This document shows positions 22,160 through 34,649 of a stretch of DNA of 64,000 nt, piece after piece. The stretch is from positions 950,501 through 1,014,500 of the forward strand of contig JABAKD010000013.1 of the NCBI GenBank assembly GCA_012845835.1. The letters are read 5' to 3'. Made by a program: the position numbers and the translations under genes. Origin of the DNA: Undaria pinnatifida (taxonomy: Eukaryota; Sar; Phaeophyceae; Laminariales; Alariaceae). Every line of letters begins with the position of its first letter. Position 1 is the first letter of the stretch. The notes beneath the pieces were generated by a model. That model did no database searches. It was not told the DNA's origin and saw only the letters and a list, made by a program, of their open reading frames with translations.

Positions 22160-22475
22160 TACACTCCAGCTGTGAGATCGAAGAATTCGTCGAAACTTAT
22201 CTTTGCAAGCTGTGTGTGATACCCCGGTCGAGCGTATTACTGGGTGTATATCCTCGTTAAGGATATAGGTCGGCGACTCCCCATGCAACTACAGTGTAGC
22301 TATCAGGGTCAACAGGGTAATATTAGTCAGTCTGTGCGCGGAAACTGCAATTGAAGAACCCGTTTTCGAGGGGGACAACATCTGACTGCTGTGGAAGGAA
22401 TGCATCAGCTTACCATGTATGTCCTGTAAGTCGTATAACCGGTGAGGGGAGGGCGGAGCTTTTAAGGGAGGCGGC
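22160..22475 (+). repeat. Long R3-containing repeat, copy 2
   Basis: Partner of 18,600-18,925 in the same order and orientation. Confidence 0.85.
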
Positions 22476-23040
22476 GGGGGGGGGGGGGGGGGAGGAGGGG
22501 ACAAAATCTGACGGGCTGTGGAAGGAATGCATCAGTTTATCGTGAATATCCTGTAAGTCGTACAACCGCTGAGGGGGCAGGTGGGCGGAGGGGCGAGGGT
22601 TGAAAAGGAGGGGAGGGGGGGGCAAGGGGGAAGGGGATAGGGGGGATTTCCAACAGCTTTATTTAGGTAGCATAAATGTGTAGACTAGTCTAGGAGCTTA
22701 CTGTACGCGTGATTGTAGGTCTAGGCGATAGTGAGGATGGCGGGGAAGGAGGGGGAGTGCGGCAAGTGAATTTGAACTTGAAGAGCATATAATAAAATAA
22801 TTGGAGTTGTCGCATGGATGGCTCGCAAGGTGAAGAGATTATAGCACCTGTCTGTCGGGTAGTGCTCATTGCTCTGCCATATTTTGATTCTGGGTGGGGC
22901 GGCGGGGGAGGGGGGAATGCGTTTCTCTGTGCATATCAGGGGGGGGGGGGGGGTGATTTTTGGTGGGCCGGCGGGGGAGGGGTGTGTGTAGTGGGGGGGG
23001 GGGGGAAGGGGGGGGAGGAACCGGAGGTGGATGAGAGCAA
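22440..23040 (+). repeat. Second poly-G-punctuated array
   Basis: The unit CTGTGGAAGGAATGCATCAG to GTAAGTCGTA.AACC recurs at 22,389 and 22,516. ATGGATGGCTCGCAAG (22,814) matches the 19-kb array. G runs of 8-18 lie at 22,478, 22,613, 22,939 and 22,991. Confidence 0.85.
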
Positions 23041-23517
23041 AATATCATTCATGTATTATTATTGAGATGTATGTTTCCCTTTGTGATTTGCCCTTATTTC
23101 TGTTTTCTTTTGGGTACCCTTGGAGGCTATGGAGGCGAGATGATGTCGGTATGGACACCGCCGTCGAAGATACAGTAAGTAATAGAGGACAGAGCAGGCA
23201 GCAATTCCCCTAGCCCTCTTCTACTCGTATTTGCATTCGGAACTCAGCAGTTGGGGTGCTCGGTTATGGGTTGTCTCGTCTGCTTGCTGCGTTGTTGCTT
23301 GCTTCAATATTTAGCTTTATTTTGCATTGGGGACGGGGGCAATGCTGACGGTATGATACGGGCACCACTGTGTAAGGTTATAGGTGGGGACACAGAGTGC
23401 CCCCTGCAGGTTTGCCAATTGAGCAGGTCCTCGGAGAGTACTCACTTTCTTTGCCTTCGTAGAGACGTAGCTTTATTCGATCCCACCAGAGCCCCGGATA
23501 GCTTCTGAGATCGGAGG
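23041..23517. other. No gene seen
   Basis: Unassigned sequence. A palindrome ATCGGAGGCACGTGCCTCCGAT at 23,511-23,532 straddles the start of the next element. Confidence 0.4.
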
Positions 23518-24294
23518 CACGTGCCTCCGATCTATTTCCTAACTTTCCCGAATGAATATAAAACGCCAACCTTATTATACGAAAGTCATCCAAATGATCT
23601 CAAATTCGGATCATTACAGACCTTTCGAGGCCGTATCTTAACACTAGCCCACCGTGATGAGCCGCATATGCAGAAATATGGGAGATTCGGGGAAACTCCG
23701 GTTCTACGAACTAGACCATGATTCGAAGACGCGGCTCCTCAAAACCCACTCCCATACCTCTAACAGTCTGGCTATGGAGCCAGGAACACGCGAAGAAAAG
23801 CAGTTGAAGGAAACGCAGACCCTACAACAAGGCAAAAGCCACCCATCAAAAACCTGCCGCGTGCCGCCGGTGTGGCGGGAGGGGGCAGAAAAGGCTCTAG
23901 AATCTGCCGCATACCGCCGGTGTGCCGGGGGGGGCAGGAAAGGCTCTACGGCAAACTGATCACAGAAAAAGTATTATGGCGAGGCGAGCCCTCATCGATA
24001 TGGAGGGGAACACAGGCGCTGATAAAAGGGAGAAGTCATGCGAAAAACCTCCCGCGGGCCATCGGCATGGCGGGGGGTTAGACGAGGAAACGACAAATAC
24101 CCGGGATGGAAGCTGTCAACACCTACAGCCCCGCTAGGGGGGGGAAGTGTTTAGTCGAGCACGTGCCTCCCATCTATTTCCTGACTCTCCCGAATATAAA
24201 ACGCCAACCTTATTATACGAAACCCATCCAAATGATATCAAATTATCAAATTCGGATAATTACAGGCCTTTCGAGGCCTTATCTTGACTTAACA
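23518..24294 (+). mobile_element. Second miniature LTR-type element
   Basis: Direct repeats of about 126-147 bp (23,518-23,643 and 24,148-24,294) share CACGTGCCTCC, ATATAAAACGCCAACCTTAT and CCTTTCGAGGCC and end near TTAACA. A polypurine tract (AGGGGGGGGAAG) sits directly before the TGTTTAG start of the 3' repeat. About 500 bp inside contain a doubled block (GCCGCCGGTGTG..GGCAGAAAAGGCTCTA) and no recognisable gag or pol. This fits a TRIM-type non-autonomous retroelement. The 5' boundary is blurred. Confidence 0.6.
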
Positions 24295-24394
24295 ACTGCT
24301 GCTGTCGTCAGAAACAGCAGTGCGCAGGTGGGAGACCATGCTGCGGCACGGGCCCCCGACGTTGGTTGGATGGCTTCATCTACTTCGTTGCTAG

Positions 24395-24745
24395 TTGTTG
24401 CTGTCTGTGGCTGTTGTTCTTCTCTGTTTCTCTCGTTTTTCTCGCGCCGTCTTCTTTTTTATTCATTTCCCTCTTTGTTTCCGAATGATTGCCTTTTTCT
24501 TTCGTGTTTGCTTCAGCATTATTATTACCATAATTTTCTTCCTTTTTCTTATTTGTTGCAAAGAAGAGCCTGGTGGTGTGCTGGCTTGTACTTTCTTTTC
24601 TTGCCCCGTGCTCTCAATTGCGGTTGGCGTGCTGCATGTCCAAATCACCTTGATTGTTGCTCTCATACGAGGTATTTATTTGCGATGTGTACTTGTACTA
24701 TCTCTGTCTCGTAGTTTGTGGCCACAGAGCTCGTCTCCCTATTAT
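24395..24745 (-). repeat. Dispersed repeat R2, copy (long)
   Basis: The complement reads GACGAGCTCTGTGGCCACAA, GAGACAGAGATAGTACAAG, ACATCGCAAATAAATACCTC and on into a purine-rich tail, matching 5,370, 26,620 and 63,690. Confidence 0.75.
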
Positions 24746-24770
24746 TAATAATAGTCTATTATTTTCATGA

Positions 24771-25158
24771 TGTTAAGGTGTTAGTGGGGTATTAGTCCGT
24801 TCGACCACTTGCAAAGGATTAACCGATAGCTTATCCAGACTAAGCCTTATAACATTATAACACTTTCCCCCCCTGAAACGGCGGGATAGCATGTCGGCCG
24901 GATATATATACGGGCGGACCTGTCATTTATCCAAGCCGTTTCATTCCCTGAGGTACCAGGGAGAGTCTTTTTCAAGTTCGACATGGATGGGGGAAATCTG
25001 AAAAGTTTATTATTGTGGATGGTGGGGATCGAACCCACGACCCCAAAAACCCATGATCTGTCGACGACGCCATTTGTTAAGGTGTTAGTGGGGTATTAGT
25101 CCGTTTGACCACTTGCAAAGGGTCAACCAATAGCTTACCCAAACTAAGCCTTATAACA
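24771..25158 (-). mobile_element. TRIM-like element, copy 2, with ATGA target duplication
   Basis: Inverted relative to copy 1. The 84-bp terminal repeats (TGTTATAAGG...CCTTAACA when reversed) lie at 25,158-25,075 and 24,854-24,771. The internal part holds the same GTGGGTTCGATCCCCAC hairpin and a polypurine tract. ATGA occurs on both flanks (24,767-24,770 and 25,159-25,162), supporting insertion by an integrase-type mechanism. 388 bp, no open frame of note. Confidence 0.8.
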
Positions 25159-25328
25159 ATGAGGCATTGGCAAGACGTTGCTGCTGGTGGTTGTGCTGGA
25201 TGCAGATTGTATAGTCTATAAAAAAGGGTCAACCAATAGCTTACCCAAACTAAGCCTTATAACAATGAGGCATTGGCAAGACGTTGCTGCTGGTGGTTGT
25301 GCTGGATGTAGATTGTATAGTCTATACA
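25117..25328 (+). repeat. 106-bp tandem duplication over the TRIM/flank junction
   Basis: Two almost identical copies (25,117-25,222 and 25,223-25,328) each contain about 40 bp of terminal repeat, the ATGA site and GGCATTGGCAAGACGTTGCT. The duplication therefore came after the insertion. Confidence 0.9.
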
Positions 25329-25899
25329 GGTAGATGATGAGTGGAAAAAAATATCTTGTGAAGAACATTCAACAACTACTAGTTATACAGGCATTATTGT
25401 GAAGAACACACAACAAAAGCCTACATACACAGCAGCAAGCAGTAGTAGTTACTAGTAAAAGAAGAATAAGAGCAGTATTAATAGTACAACAACTGTAACA
25501 GCAGTACTTCCAAGTATAAATCTCCGACTCTAGACTATCAAGTGATTGGAGCCTGTCTTCGATGTATATCAGCTATACACATGACTCGTACGAACAATAG
25601 ACTAATATGGTGGGCGATGGAATATATATGGTGAAAACAGCAACGTATAGTAGGAGTGTGGGCGATATGCGTGTGCTTCATGGTACTTGCATGTATGGCG
25701 TGGAGTTTTGGGGCCAGTTTGGTTTGGATTTCCCCATCCATGGATTTTGGCTGCGGTTTTCTCCGCTTTCCTTCCCCCTCAACTACCGCCTCTGCACACA
25801 AGTGGAACACCTCGACGAACAAAGTTCCCTCTTTGGCTCTTTTGGTAGCAAAGTTCGTACAGCCAGCACCACAGCAGCACCAGCAGGACAATTAGTGGC
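25329..25899. other. Upstream region of VTE4
   Basis: Holds an AGTAGTAGTTACTAGTA-rich stretch, then a CAGCACCACAGCAGCACCAG run just before the ATG. No clear core promoter motif. Confidence 0.3.
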
Positions 25900-26001
25900 A
25901 TGAAGGCTACCGTGATACACGCTATTCTTGCAGGAGTCTACGCCTTGACGCCGTGCGATGCGTTTGCACCCAGGACCGGTCTGCCTTCTACCAGCAGCCA
26001 G
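25900..26001 (+). CDS. VTE4: VTE4 exon 1 (signal peptide, ASAFAP-like)
   Basis: 34 codons from ATG to CAG|GTGCGC, phase 0. Hydrophobic core V-I-H-A-I-L-A-G-V-Y-A-L, then C-D-A-F-A-P-R. Linkage to the rest rests on phase, orientation and the expected plastid location. Confidence 0.8.
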
Positions 26002-29000
26002 GTGCGCGTGGCGCCGCCCGCGGTTAGCTTCTGTTTGAAAAATATATGGAAAACATGAAAAAACGAAACAAAATGTGTTGCGGCGAGAAAGAAGCATGAT
26101 GGGCGTTGTATTTACTCGACTCTACATTTCGTTGACAGCCCCACCGGCATAGCTCTGCTCCTGAGCTTGCCCGGCTGTGGGTATAAAGCTGCGATGTTCT
26201 ATACACGGGTGGTTGTTGGGATCCCATCACGCGTCCGACAAAGCTTGTAGTCCTCCTGATGAGCATTGGGTTTGAGAAGAAGGGCAGCCCACGTTTGATA
26301 ACAATTCGAAAGAACTATGAAAGAGTACGATAACGATGCGTGCGTAGACGTGACACGACGAGTGATGTCATCATGACACAAGGGATTGCACCATACACCA
26401 TGACACCAGTATTACGAGATGAGAGACAGCAGCAACAGCAGCAGCAGTGCTGCTTGTACCTCCTCATGGACATTGCGAGCACGAGAGCGTGAGTGGCAGC
26501 AGCGTGGGTGCTGAACCCTATATTACGTGCGATAGAGAATGATAGGCAGCAGCAGGCACCACCTTTTTTTCCCCACGTGTTTGTTGCGGTCAATTGCATG
26601 GCCTATTAATAGTCTAATCACCCAAGGTTGCATTTGTGTTTCTGTCTCGCTGCTCGTAGTTTTCTGTTTGGTGACCACAGCCGTTAGAGCTGTTCTCTTG
26701 GAGGCATGGGACTGCTGTACATGGGACAACAGCAGTAGTGGTTGTTCTTGATATTGATGAGTGGAAACATCAGTTTATTGTGAACAACACACACACCCTC
26801 CTGCTTTCCCTTTTACTTTTCTGAAGAACACACACATCCCGTCCTGCCTTCCTTTTTCTTTCTCTCCATTGCCATTCCTTTTAGTTTCTTTGTTTTCTTG
26901 GTTATTAATAGCTTTTTTTTCCTTATTCGTCGTTTCTTCCTTGCGCGTCCTCTGGTGTGCTGGTTTGCATACCGTTCCGCCCCCTGCATTATTGCGTTCG
27001 GCATTGGCCCATTCACCTGCCTTTGTAATAGGTACTCGTATCTCTGTTTTGTAGTTTGCGACCACAGAGCTCGTCTCTCTGAGAGGAGGCATCGTCGTAA
27101 CGGACACTGATTGTGCTGGATGTGTAATAGATGGGTGGAAATGTCGATTGACTGGACTTGATGTGAAGAACACACACGCGCGCGGCTTTTCGTTTGTCGA
27201 GCGTACGAAAGAGACGTCCTGCGAGTTTAGCTGCAAAGTATTCCTACGAGTACAGTACGAGTAGTAATAACAGAACGCCAAGAACATCTGCTGACTGCTG
27301 TATTGTATGATTTGACCTATCGTCGAATCATTCACGTACAGGTGGGGGGCTGGCTCCCAATGGTCCTGGTGTGCCGGCCCGACTTGTCGGCACTATACAG
27401 GGAACCGGCACTATTGGGACTAGCCTTACTATATAGAGTCTTCCAGTCGTGCCAAGTGCCTAGAGGTCTCACCGGCACTATAAGAGAGCAGTGACACTAT
27501 CCAACTGGCATTATTCCCCCCCCCCCCACTGCACAGTATATGATATACCACTATTTATAGATTATTGTTATACCAGGTACTGCGGTACTGCTGTACCATT
27601 AAAATGCACAGCAGTGGTATTATACAAAAAGCCAGTCCCGTGTAGAGTGTAAAGTTCGAAGAACAAGTGATGCCACGATTAGATATGTGTTCAATATCCA
27701 CCTGGTATCATGTTATACGCGCAACCATTGTCCACATAAGGAGGAGCACCATTTTCTCCTTCTATTAAAACCACCCGGCTTTTTTTTATCATGTATCCAG
27801 TTTCTGCAAGAAGTCTATTCCAGGTAAAGTAGTTGTACTGTATGTGGGAGCTCTCGCCGGGAGGTTATGTGTATCTGTCGTCAACTACTGGTCGCGTTAT
27901 ACGTAATAGTTTTCATTTTTTATGATAGTGGAAAGCAGGAAAGACCCAACCCAACCCAACCCGACCCAACCCAAACCAAACCAACCCAAACCAAACCAAC
28001 TCAAACCAAATTAACCCAAACCAAACCAACCCAACCCAACCCAAACCAATCCATGATATTTAGTTGAAGGTCGCGTTTCATTAACACGAATTACTACGAA
28101 TTACTACGAATTACTACGATTTTTTACGAATTGCTGCAGAGTAATTATTCATTTTTGGAGGTATCTTGGAAAATTACTATATATGCTCGTCGGGTGGGAC
28201 GGAAGACACGGGGCATGGATAATCGGGCACGCGGGGCTGGAAATGAGGCCTTTCCTTTTTGCGCCGTCGGAAATTAGAACTCGCATTTCGATATCGTAAC
28301 AACATTAGACTACAAGCAATACGACCGTTGACTCGTTGACTCGTTGACTTCCTGGTTTTCAAGGCCGGGGGTCGGACAATGAAAGTTTTTTGTTTTGTGA
28401 CGAGGCGTGTTTGAAGTCGGGGAATCTCCTCCGATTTTTTCCTTGATGTTCGACCCGCAGGCCAATTTTTTTCCAGAATACCGTGCTTTTGGTGAGACCG
28501 TCGTACACACGCGGAAACAGTAGGCACTCAGGGGGTGGTGCAGATGAACAATTTTTACTATCCCCGCTGGTATTTCAGAAAGACGAAAAGTTTCGGATAC
28601 AAATGACGATCCACACCGCAAACAGATCATGTAGATAATCTACAGTAGATCTTGCATCCGGCGCTCTGAGATGTTGTGCAGCATGCGTATATAGAGTGCA
28701 GACTAAACCGAGGAAACTCATGCTAGATCGTGCAGATCGTACGGCTCCCAGCCGGTAAAACATGAGCTGGATCATACAGATCTTCCCTGAGAGGTCTAAA
28801 TCATCAAAAGTGGGGATCGGTCGGTCATCTGCCCGACGCGTGTAACGATTGCAGCATCGGCCACATCAAGCTGCCCGGGCTAAGCGGGCATATGGGCCTT
28901 GTGTCCAACGCGCATGGTAGGGAGAAGCATGTACGACACGCGCGCAGCGTGACGATCCTTGGTGTACTACTGTTGCACGCGCTTCCTAGGCAATTGGTCC

Positions 29001-32000
29001 TAAGTGAGACCGACCTTGTTGTTTAGGCCGCTACAATTGCTGACAAGATATACTAATATAAAAGAGCGGTATTTTTTGGGCGCGTCAAAACCTCTTTTTG
29101 TGTTCGATATTGTTGTTTTGTTGAAGGGGTGGTTCGCCAAGGAGTCAAACCGCGGTCATCAAGCATGTCTGCCTTTTAGCCGTGCTCGGCAGTTTTCAGG
29201 CACACGTGCCGTAATTTTTTTCAGACGAGTTCAGCAGCCTTGTCCCGTGGAATCGTAGTTGGGTGTGCATTTTTTACCGGGGTGGGCGATCACCCGTCCC
29301 CCCTGATGTTTTTCGGCATCGCCCCCCAGAAAAAGGCGTCATGACCGCCACTCTGACAGGCCCTATATTGAGGTGAAACCATTTAGTTGAACGGCCCCGT
29401 GAGACGGCCTCGACCAATCAGACAGTGGTGTTGCTCACCTGGTGTATACAATCGGGAAAAGCTGTGGCAATACGATCAAAAAAGGCGGTGGATTGTTTTT
29501 TTCAACAGCAGCCGCTCAGCCCCGCAACCCCAAAATCAGTACCAGGCATGCAGCAGCACAGTAGCAGCAAGCAGCACGGCAAGCAGTACAACGGCAGCCG
29601 TATTTCAAGATCTTGCCTTTGTCCCAGCAGTCACGGTGTAGTCACGGTGTATGTGGGTGATGTTGGTGCGCAGCCGGCGATCGAAGCACGACGATATTTT
29701 CACGGCCAATGCAACAATCAAGCACGCGTCGTCGGACCTCATACCAGGACCTGATACCCGGTACACGAAGCATACAGCAGAATCAAAAACATCAACTCAT
29801 TCATATCATTGGCGCGCTTGTGTTCCCACTTTTCCTTTTCGACTTGCGACCCCCCAGGAACACTCGTATGAAGTCGACTCCATCCCGAAGGAGAAGAAGT
29901 TCGTATATTTATAGTATTTTTAAGATTCGAACGTCACAATCCAAGCCAACCCAAACCAAGCAAAATATATATAAAAAGGTTCTAAATGTGCTTTCCTGCC
30001 ATTTTTAATATTGCTAATCTAATTTCCTCGTGGGTTGGTTGACGTTGGATGTATGACGTTCATTGAGATTTATACTGTTATTACATGTTTTCCAACCCAA
30101 AACAGAAATTGGAAATCGCAAACGCCCTGCACTTGCACGAGGTCCTTATAAAGTTATTGTACGAGTTCATCGTGCCGGTCCATTGTATCATTTTGTTATG
30201 CCGTTTCATGGAACCGTTTCGTCGTAACTTTCATCGTACAGTTTAGTTGTGTCATGCCGTCGTGGTACCGCTTCATTATGGCATACCGTTTTATTTTATC
30301 GTTACGTTTCGCAGCGCGCCAACGCCCCCGTTAAACGATAACACACAAGACACCTCAGCGTTGAGATTCAGGATTTCCTCGAAACTCGTATTTGCAAGCT
30401 GCGTGTGATAAATCGATCGCGTGTGCTACGGGTATGTTTGTCATCGCACTCCCTTACGATTGACGTTTCTTCAGGCGAGGCGGTCATTGTTGCATCTGAA
30501 CGACGGAGGAGCTGGTGATGGGTCAGCCTCCTTGACGGGGGCCGGGGCAAGGTCCGACGTCAAGATGGGACTGCGCAACGCGACGAAGAAAGCATGGAGG
30601 CGTGTTCGCGGCAAAAACGGAGGGGCGGAGCGAAGGTGCGACTGCCGCCCGACCAATTAGAAGTCGTAAGCGTCCAAACCGTCCAAAATTTGAACACAGG
30701 TCTTTTGGGGGGCGCCATGGCCTTTTTCGGGCTTACTATACCAGTTTTAGTGTAGGAGGCGGTCAGTCTAGAGTCTAGGAGTCAAACGCAGTCTGTTAGC
30801 ATGGTTGCTCTTATATAGCCGTCGAAACCGTCGTACCTAAATATGCAGTTTGTATTAATACGAGACAGGTCTTTTGGGGCGTCGGCAAGCCTTGTCTTGA
30901 GTACCATTTTTTTTGTATAGGGCGGTCAGTCTCGTGGTCAAGCCACGGTTTCCTATTATAGCATGTGGGCCTATCATCCGTGAAAACATTCCAGTCGTTT
31001 CCGCCGCGTCTGGGCCTCTTTTGGCCTTAATATACTACGTTTAGTGTAGGGAGATAGTCCGTCAAGGGATCAAAACACGGCCCCCTTCCATCGTTGCTCG
31101 TCAAGTTCTCGTATGTAAATATGCTAAACGGGAGACCGGTCTTTTTGGACGCGGCAGAACGTCTTTTTGGCCTTATGCACTAGTTTTAGTGAAAGTGGGT
31201 GACCAGTCAACGGTACCAACCGCGTTCACCTATCATAGGCATCTGTGTCTATGATCAAGGGGATATATATGTCAGTCTTTTTGGGCGCGCCAAGGACATT
31301 TTTTGGGCCTCAAATGCTAGTTTTTTTGTGTGTGGGGAGGTGATCCATCAAGGGGTCAAAACGTGGCCTCCTTGCATCTTTGCTCGCAGCCGTCTAAACC
31401 TTCGCCACCCCAACCTTTATGGCCGCTGTGTTGAGATTTGTATAATATCATTACTACTCTAGACTGCCGCCTAAAAGTAGGGCCCTTTTTTAATCTGGGC
31501 GAAGTCGAAAATCCTATGGAACTTCTGAAGCCGAAGATCCGGACCGTCCGACCGAAACCTCAAAAATGAACAAATTTGCCTTCCGCCAGGACTCACGCTT
31601 GACGACGGTTACAAATATCCGTCCCCGCGGGATCCTGGCGAGAGCTGTTATACGCCCTTTATGTGTTGCCTACCGGTGTGGGTCCATATACTGGGTATGA
31701 TGCAGCGATGGTGCAGGTCCACAGCCAGTCAGTGCTCCCCATTCCTATTTTTATGCATATGAAAAGGTGACTCGTTTTTATGGTTGTGTCCTGCATATTT
31801 GAATGTACTGATGTATTGCACTCGTAAGTGTTTTTTTTTCGCTTTGTTGTTTTCGTTTCACGTTGTTGCCGGTCGTCGCTTTTGTGCGTCTCTACCTCGA
31901 CAGCGATAAAGAGCTTAAAGAGGGCATCGCCTCCTTCTATGATGCCTCCAGCAGCATTTGGGAAGACATGTGGGGGGAGCATATGCACCACGGATACTAC

Positions 32001-34618
32001 GTACAGGGGAACAAGCCGAAGACCATGGATGACCATCGGTAAGCTTTTTACGAGTGTTGTTAATGTATGTGGTGCTGTTGGAGGTGGTTTATTGTTGGTG
32101 GTGGTGATGGTGGTGGTGGTGGTGGTGGTGTTGTTGGTGTTGGTGTTGGTGTTGGTGTTGGTGTTGGTGTTGTTAGTGTTGGTGTTGGTGGTGGTGGTGT
32201 TGGTGGTGGTTTTGGTGTTGGTGTTGGTGTTGGTGTTGTTGCTGTTGCTTGTTGCTGTTGTTGTTGTTGCTTATTGCTGATGCTGATGCTGATGCTGTTG
32301 TTGTCCATGGTGTTGTCGTTGTGGTTATTAGTCTAAGTATAATATTTTAATGTTATGGGTGCGCTGCTCGACTTTGCGTTTCTGCCAGGGCGGCCCAGCG
32401 GTTCATGGTGGGGAGGTCGCTGGAGTGGGCCGGGGTTCAAGAAGGTGGAGGCGCTCCTAAGACAGGAGTGGATATCGGTGAGGGACGCCGCCGCCAGACG
32501 TAGTACGTCGGTAGTAGGAGTAGGAGGATCAGCGCTAACTGTCCGCTGATAGTATTAATAGTGGTAACAGTACTAGTCAGGGGTGGATTTCAGTGAGAGG
32601 TTACGCCGCCGTGTCGCCCTCGTTGCCCTTTCATGTGACTGGTGAAGGCAATCATGTGAAGGCAATCATAATAGTGCAGTAGTAGTGGAGACACGGATCT
32701 CAACAGGCGAGCATGTGTGTGTCATGTTGGTCCCATCCGGCAAACAAACGTGTGTGTTTTGAAGGTGCCACGCCCACCTGGCAAGCATGAATTTAAGGGT
32801 GCTAATCACATCTCTGAATGTGTGCAAGCTTCCCGTTCGAGATGTGGCTGGCTTGAATCCTGGGTGTGTTGCAAGTTGAATACACGGACAAATCTATTGT
32901 GAAAACTACAAAACAGTTAGCCCACACGAGTTTACAGCATAGTCTATACACCAAGTATAGGCCGGGGGGGGTGTCTGCCGCGAAATATCTAGATCGTGAA
33001 ATGGGGATTTGATCCGACCGATATGTAAGAGATCATATAGATGGACATACATGTACATCGTGCATACCAGTTCTGTACGTAGGTCGGGGACATGTTTGCC
33101 CTGAAATATCGAGATACTGTAAGGAAAGTTTTTTTTTTTCTTTCTTTTTCATCCTCCGGCGGATAGGGAAAAATAAAGCTTTAGCTCACCACACTCCCAC
33201 GTATTTTCATACGCGTCGTGTGTCGATTTAACTGAAAAGTTGGGCTGATCCGTCTCATGTGTGTTTCGTTTCGTCCAAGCAGGGTGCGGCGTGGGAGGGT
33301 CCTCGCGTCAGATTTGCCGGAGGTATGGCACGTCCATGACGGGCATAACTCTTTCTCCCGTTCAGGTGAAGCTATCGCATGGATAGTTGCTGTTGAGACT
33401 CGCGCTCCTCCCGCTCGTAATAAATGCGTTCATAAGGAATGCAGGCTCGTGTTCTCGCGATATGTTTAAATACATGTATAAATATGTTGGCCCTGGCGCG
33501 AGAGCAGCCGACGGCTCCGATTTAGACTAGACTTTGAGTTGTCTTCGAGATAGCTCGAGCTGAGGTCCACCTCTCGGCGTGCTGTTTCCTGAAGGTTCCT
33601 CAGCTTGCTCGACTCTCCCGACCTCCCGGGGTCGGCGTCGGTGGTGCTCGCTTCGTGTCGTGGTGGCCTAAGCAAATATCCCTTTTTTTTGGAAATTTTC
33701 CGTTTCGAAATGTCAAGTGCGGAGCCGTACGTATAAAAACACTGAATTCCCCTTTTTTGAAGAAAAAGGCAGTTACAGCTGTGTGTAGTATTAATGGTAT
33801 TGTGGCAAGTAGATCGTAGTTGTTTGTATTCACCACGGTCGCGAGTTCGAGCCTCGCCACGTTCGATTTTCGCTTTTTTTCTTCTTGTCTCTCATTTACA
33901 GTCGAGTCTCGAGTTTTTATTTCATTTTATTTTTCCTTGCAATTTTCTGTTACTCTTTTGTGTTTATGTTTGGGTTGCTTCCCTTTTTTTTGCTGTGCAT
34001 GTACCGGGTACCGGCGCAAAGAGAACATATGTTAGACTCATTGTTTGTATTCATTAGTGGTAATAATGGACATTAATCCTGCAATGAACCATGAGGAAGA
34101 CATTAGCGTCTTAGGTTATACGGAAATTACTGTTATTGCATTTACATCGTTTTTCTCACAAATGAATCGAACAAAAAATAACATAATATCCTTTTTTATG
34201 CCATTCCTCAGGGTATTAGGATCGTGAGGTATATTGTACGCCATTTATGTGCATGTTATTGTACTGGAAATGCTGCTTGCTGTTGTCGAGCTGCAGCAGC
34301 TGCCACTCCTGCTTGTTGTTGAAACTGCATGTACATTAAAGTTGTTCGGGGGCTGCTGCTGTTTGCTGTTGTTGTACGTCATCGTGTGCCGGATGACGCA
34401 ATTTGTTGCCATGTTTTTTTTTGCACCTGATTTCAGTGTTTCTTTTTCTTTATTCAAAACCCGATTTATGTGAACATCCCCCTTGGCAGTACTGTCGCAT
34501 GTACAGCCTCCGTTTGCCTGTAGTCCTATACTCATAATATATGTCATGCATCTTCGAGAATTACGGGCATGCTCGGAGCCAAGGCGGGCGGAAGCCCGCC
34601 GCGGCGAAGCCCCCCTGG

Positions 34619-34649
<31 letters not shown>

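Noticed and set aside
27350-27510. Candidate exon (W-L-P-M-V-L-V-C-R-P)
   Set aside because: The stretch is an imperfect GGCACTAT repeat and its phase does not fit VTE4.
29387-29754. Ser/Ala-rich segment considered as a VTE4 exon
   Set aside because: No combination of its acceptors and donors gives phase 0 in and phase 2 out, whereas 30,475-30,635 does.
31828-32280. 150-codon frame ending in a Val/Leu repeat
   Set aside because: It overlaps VTE4 exon 3 in the wrong frame and then runs through the GGTGTT tract.
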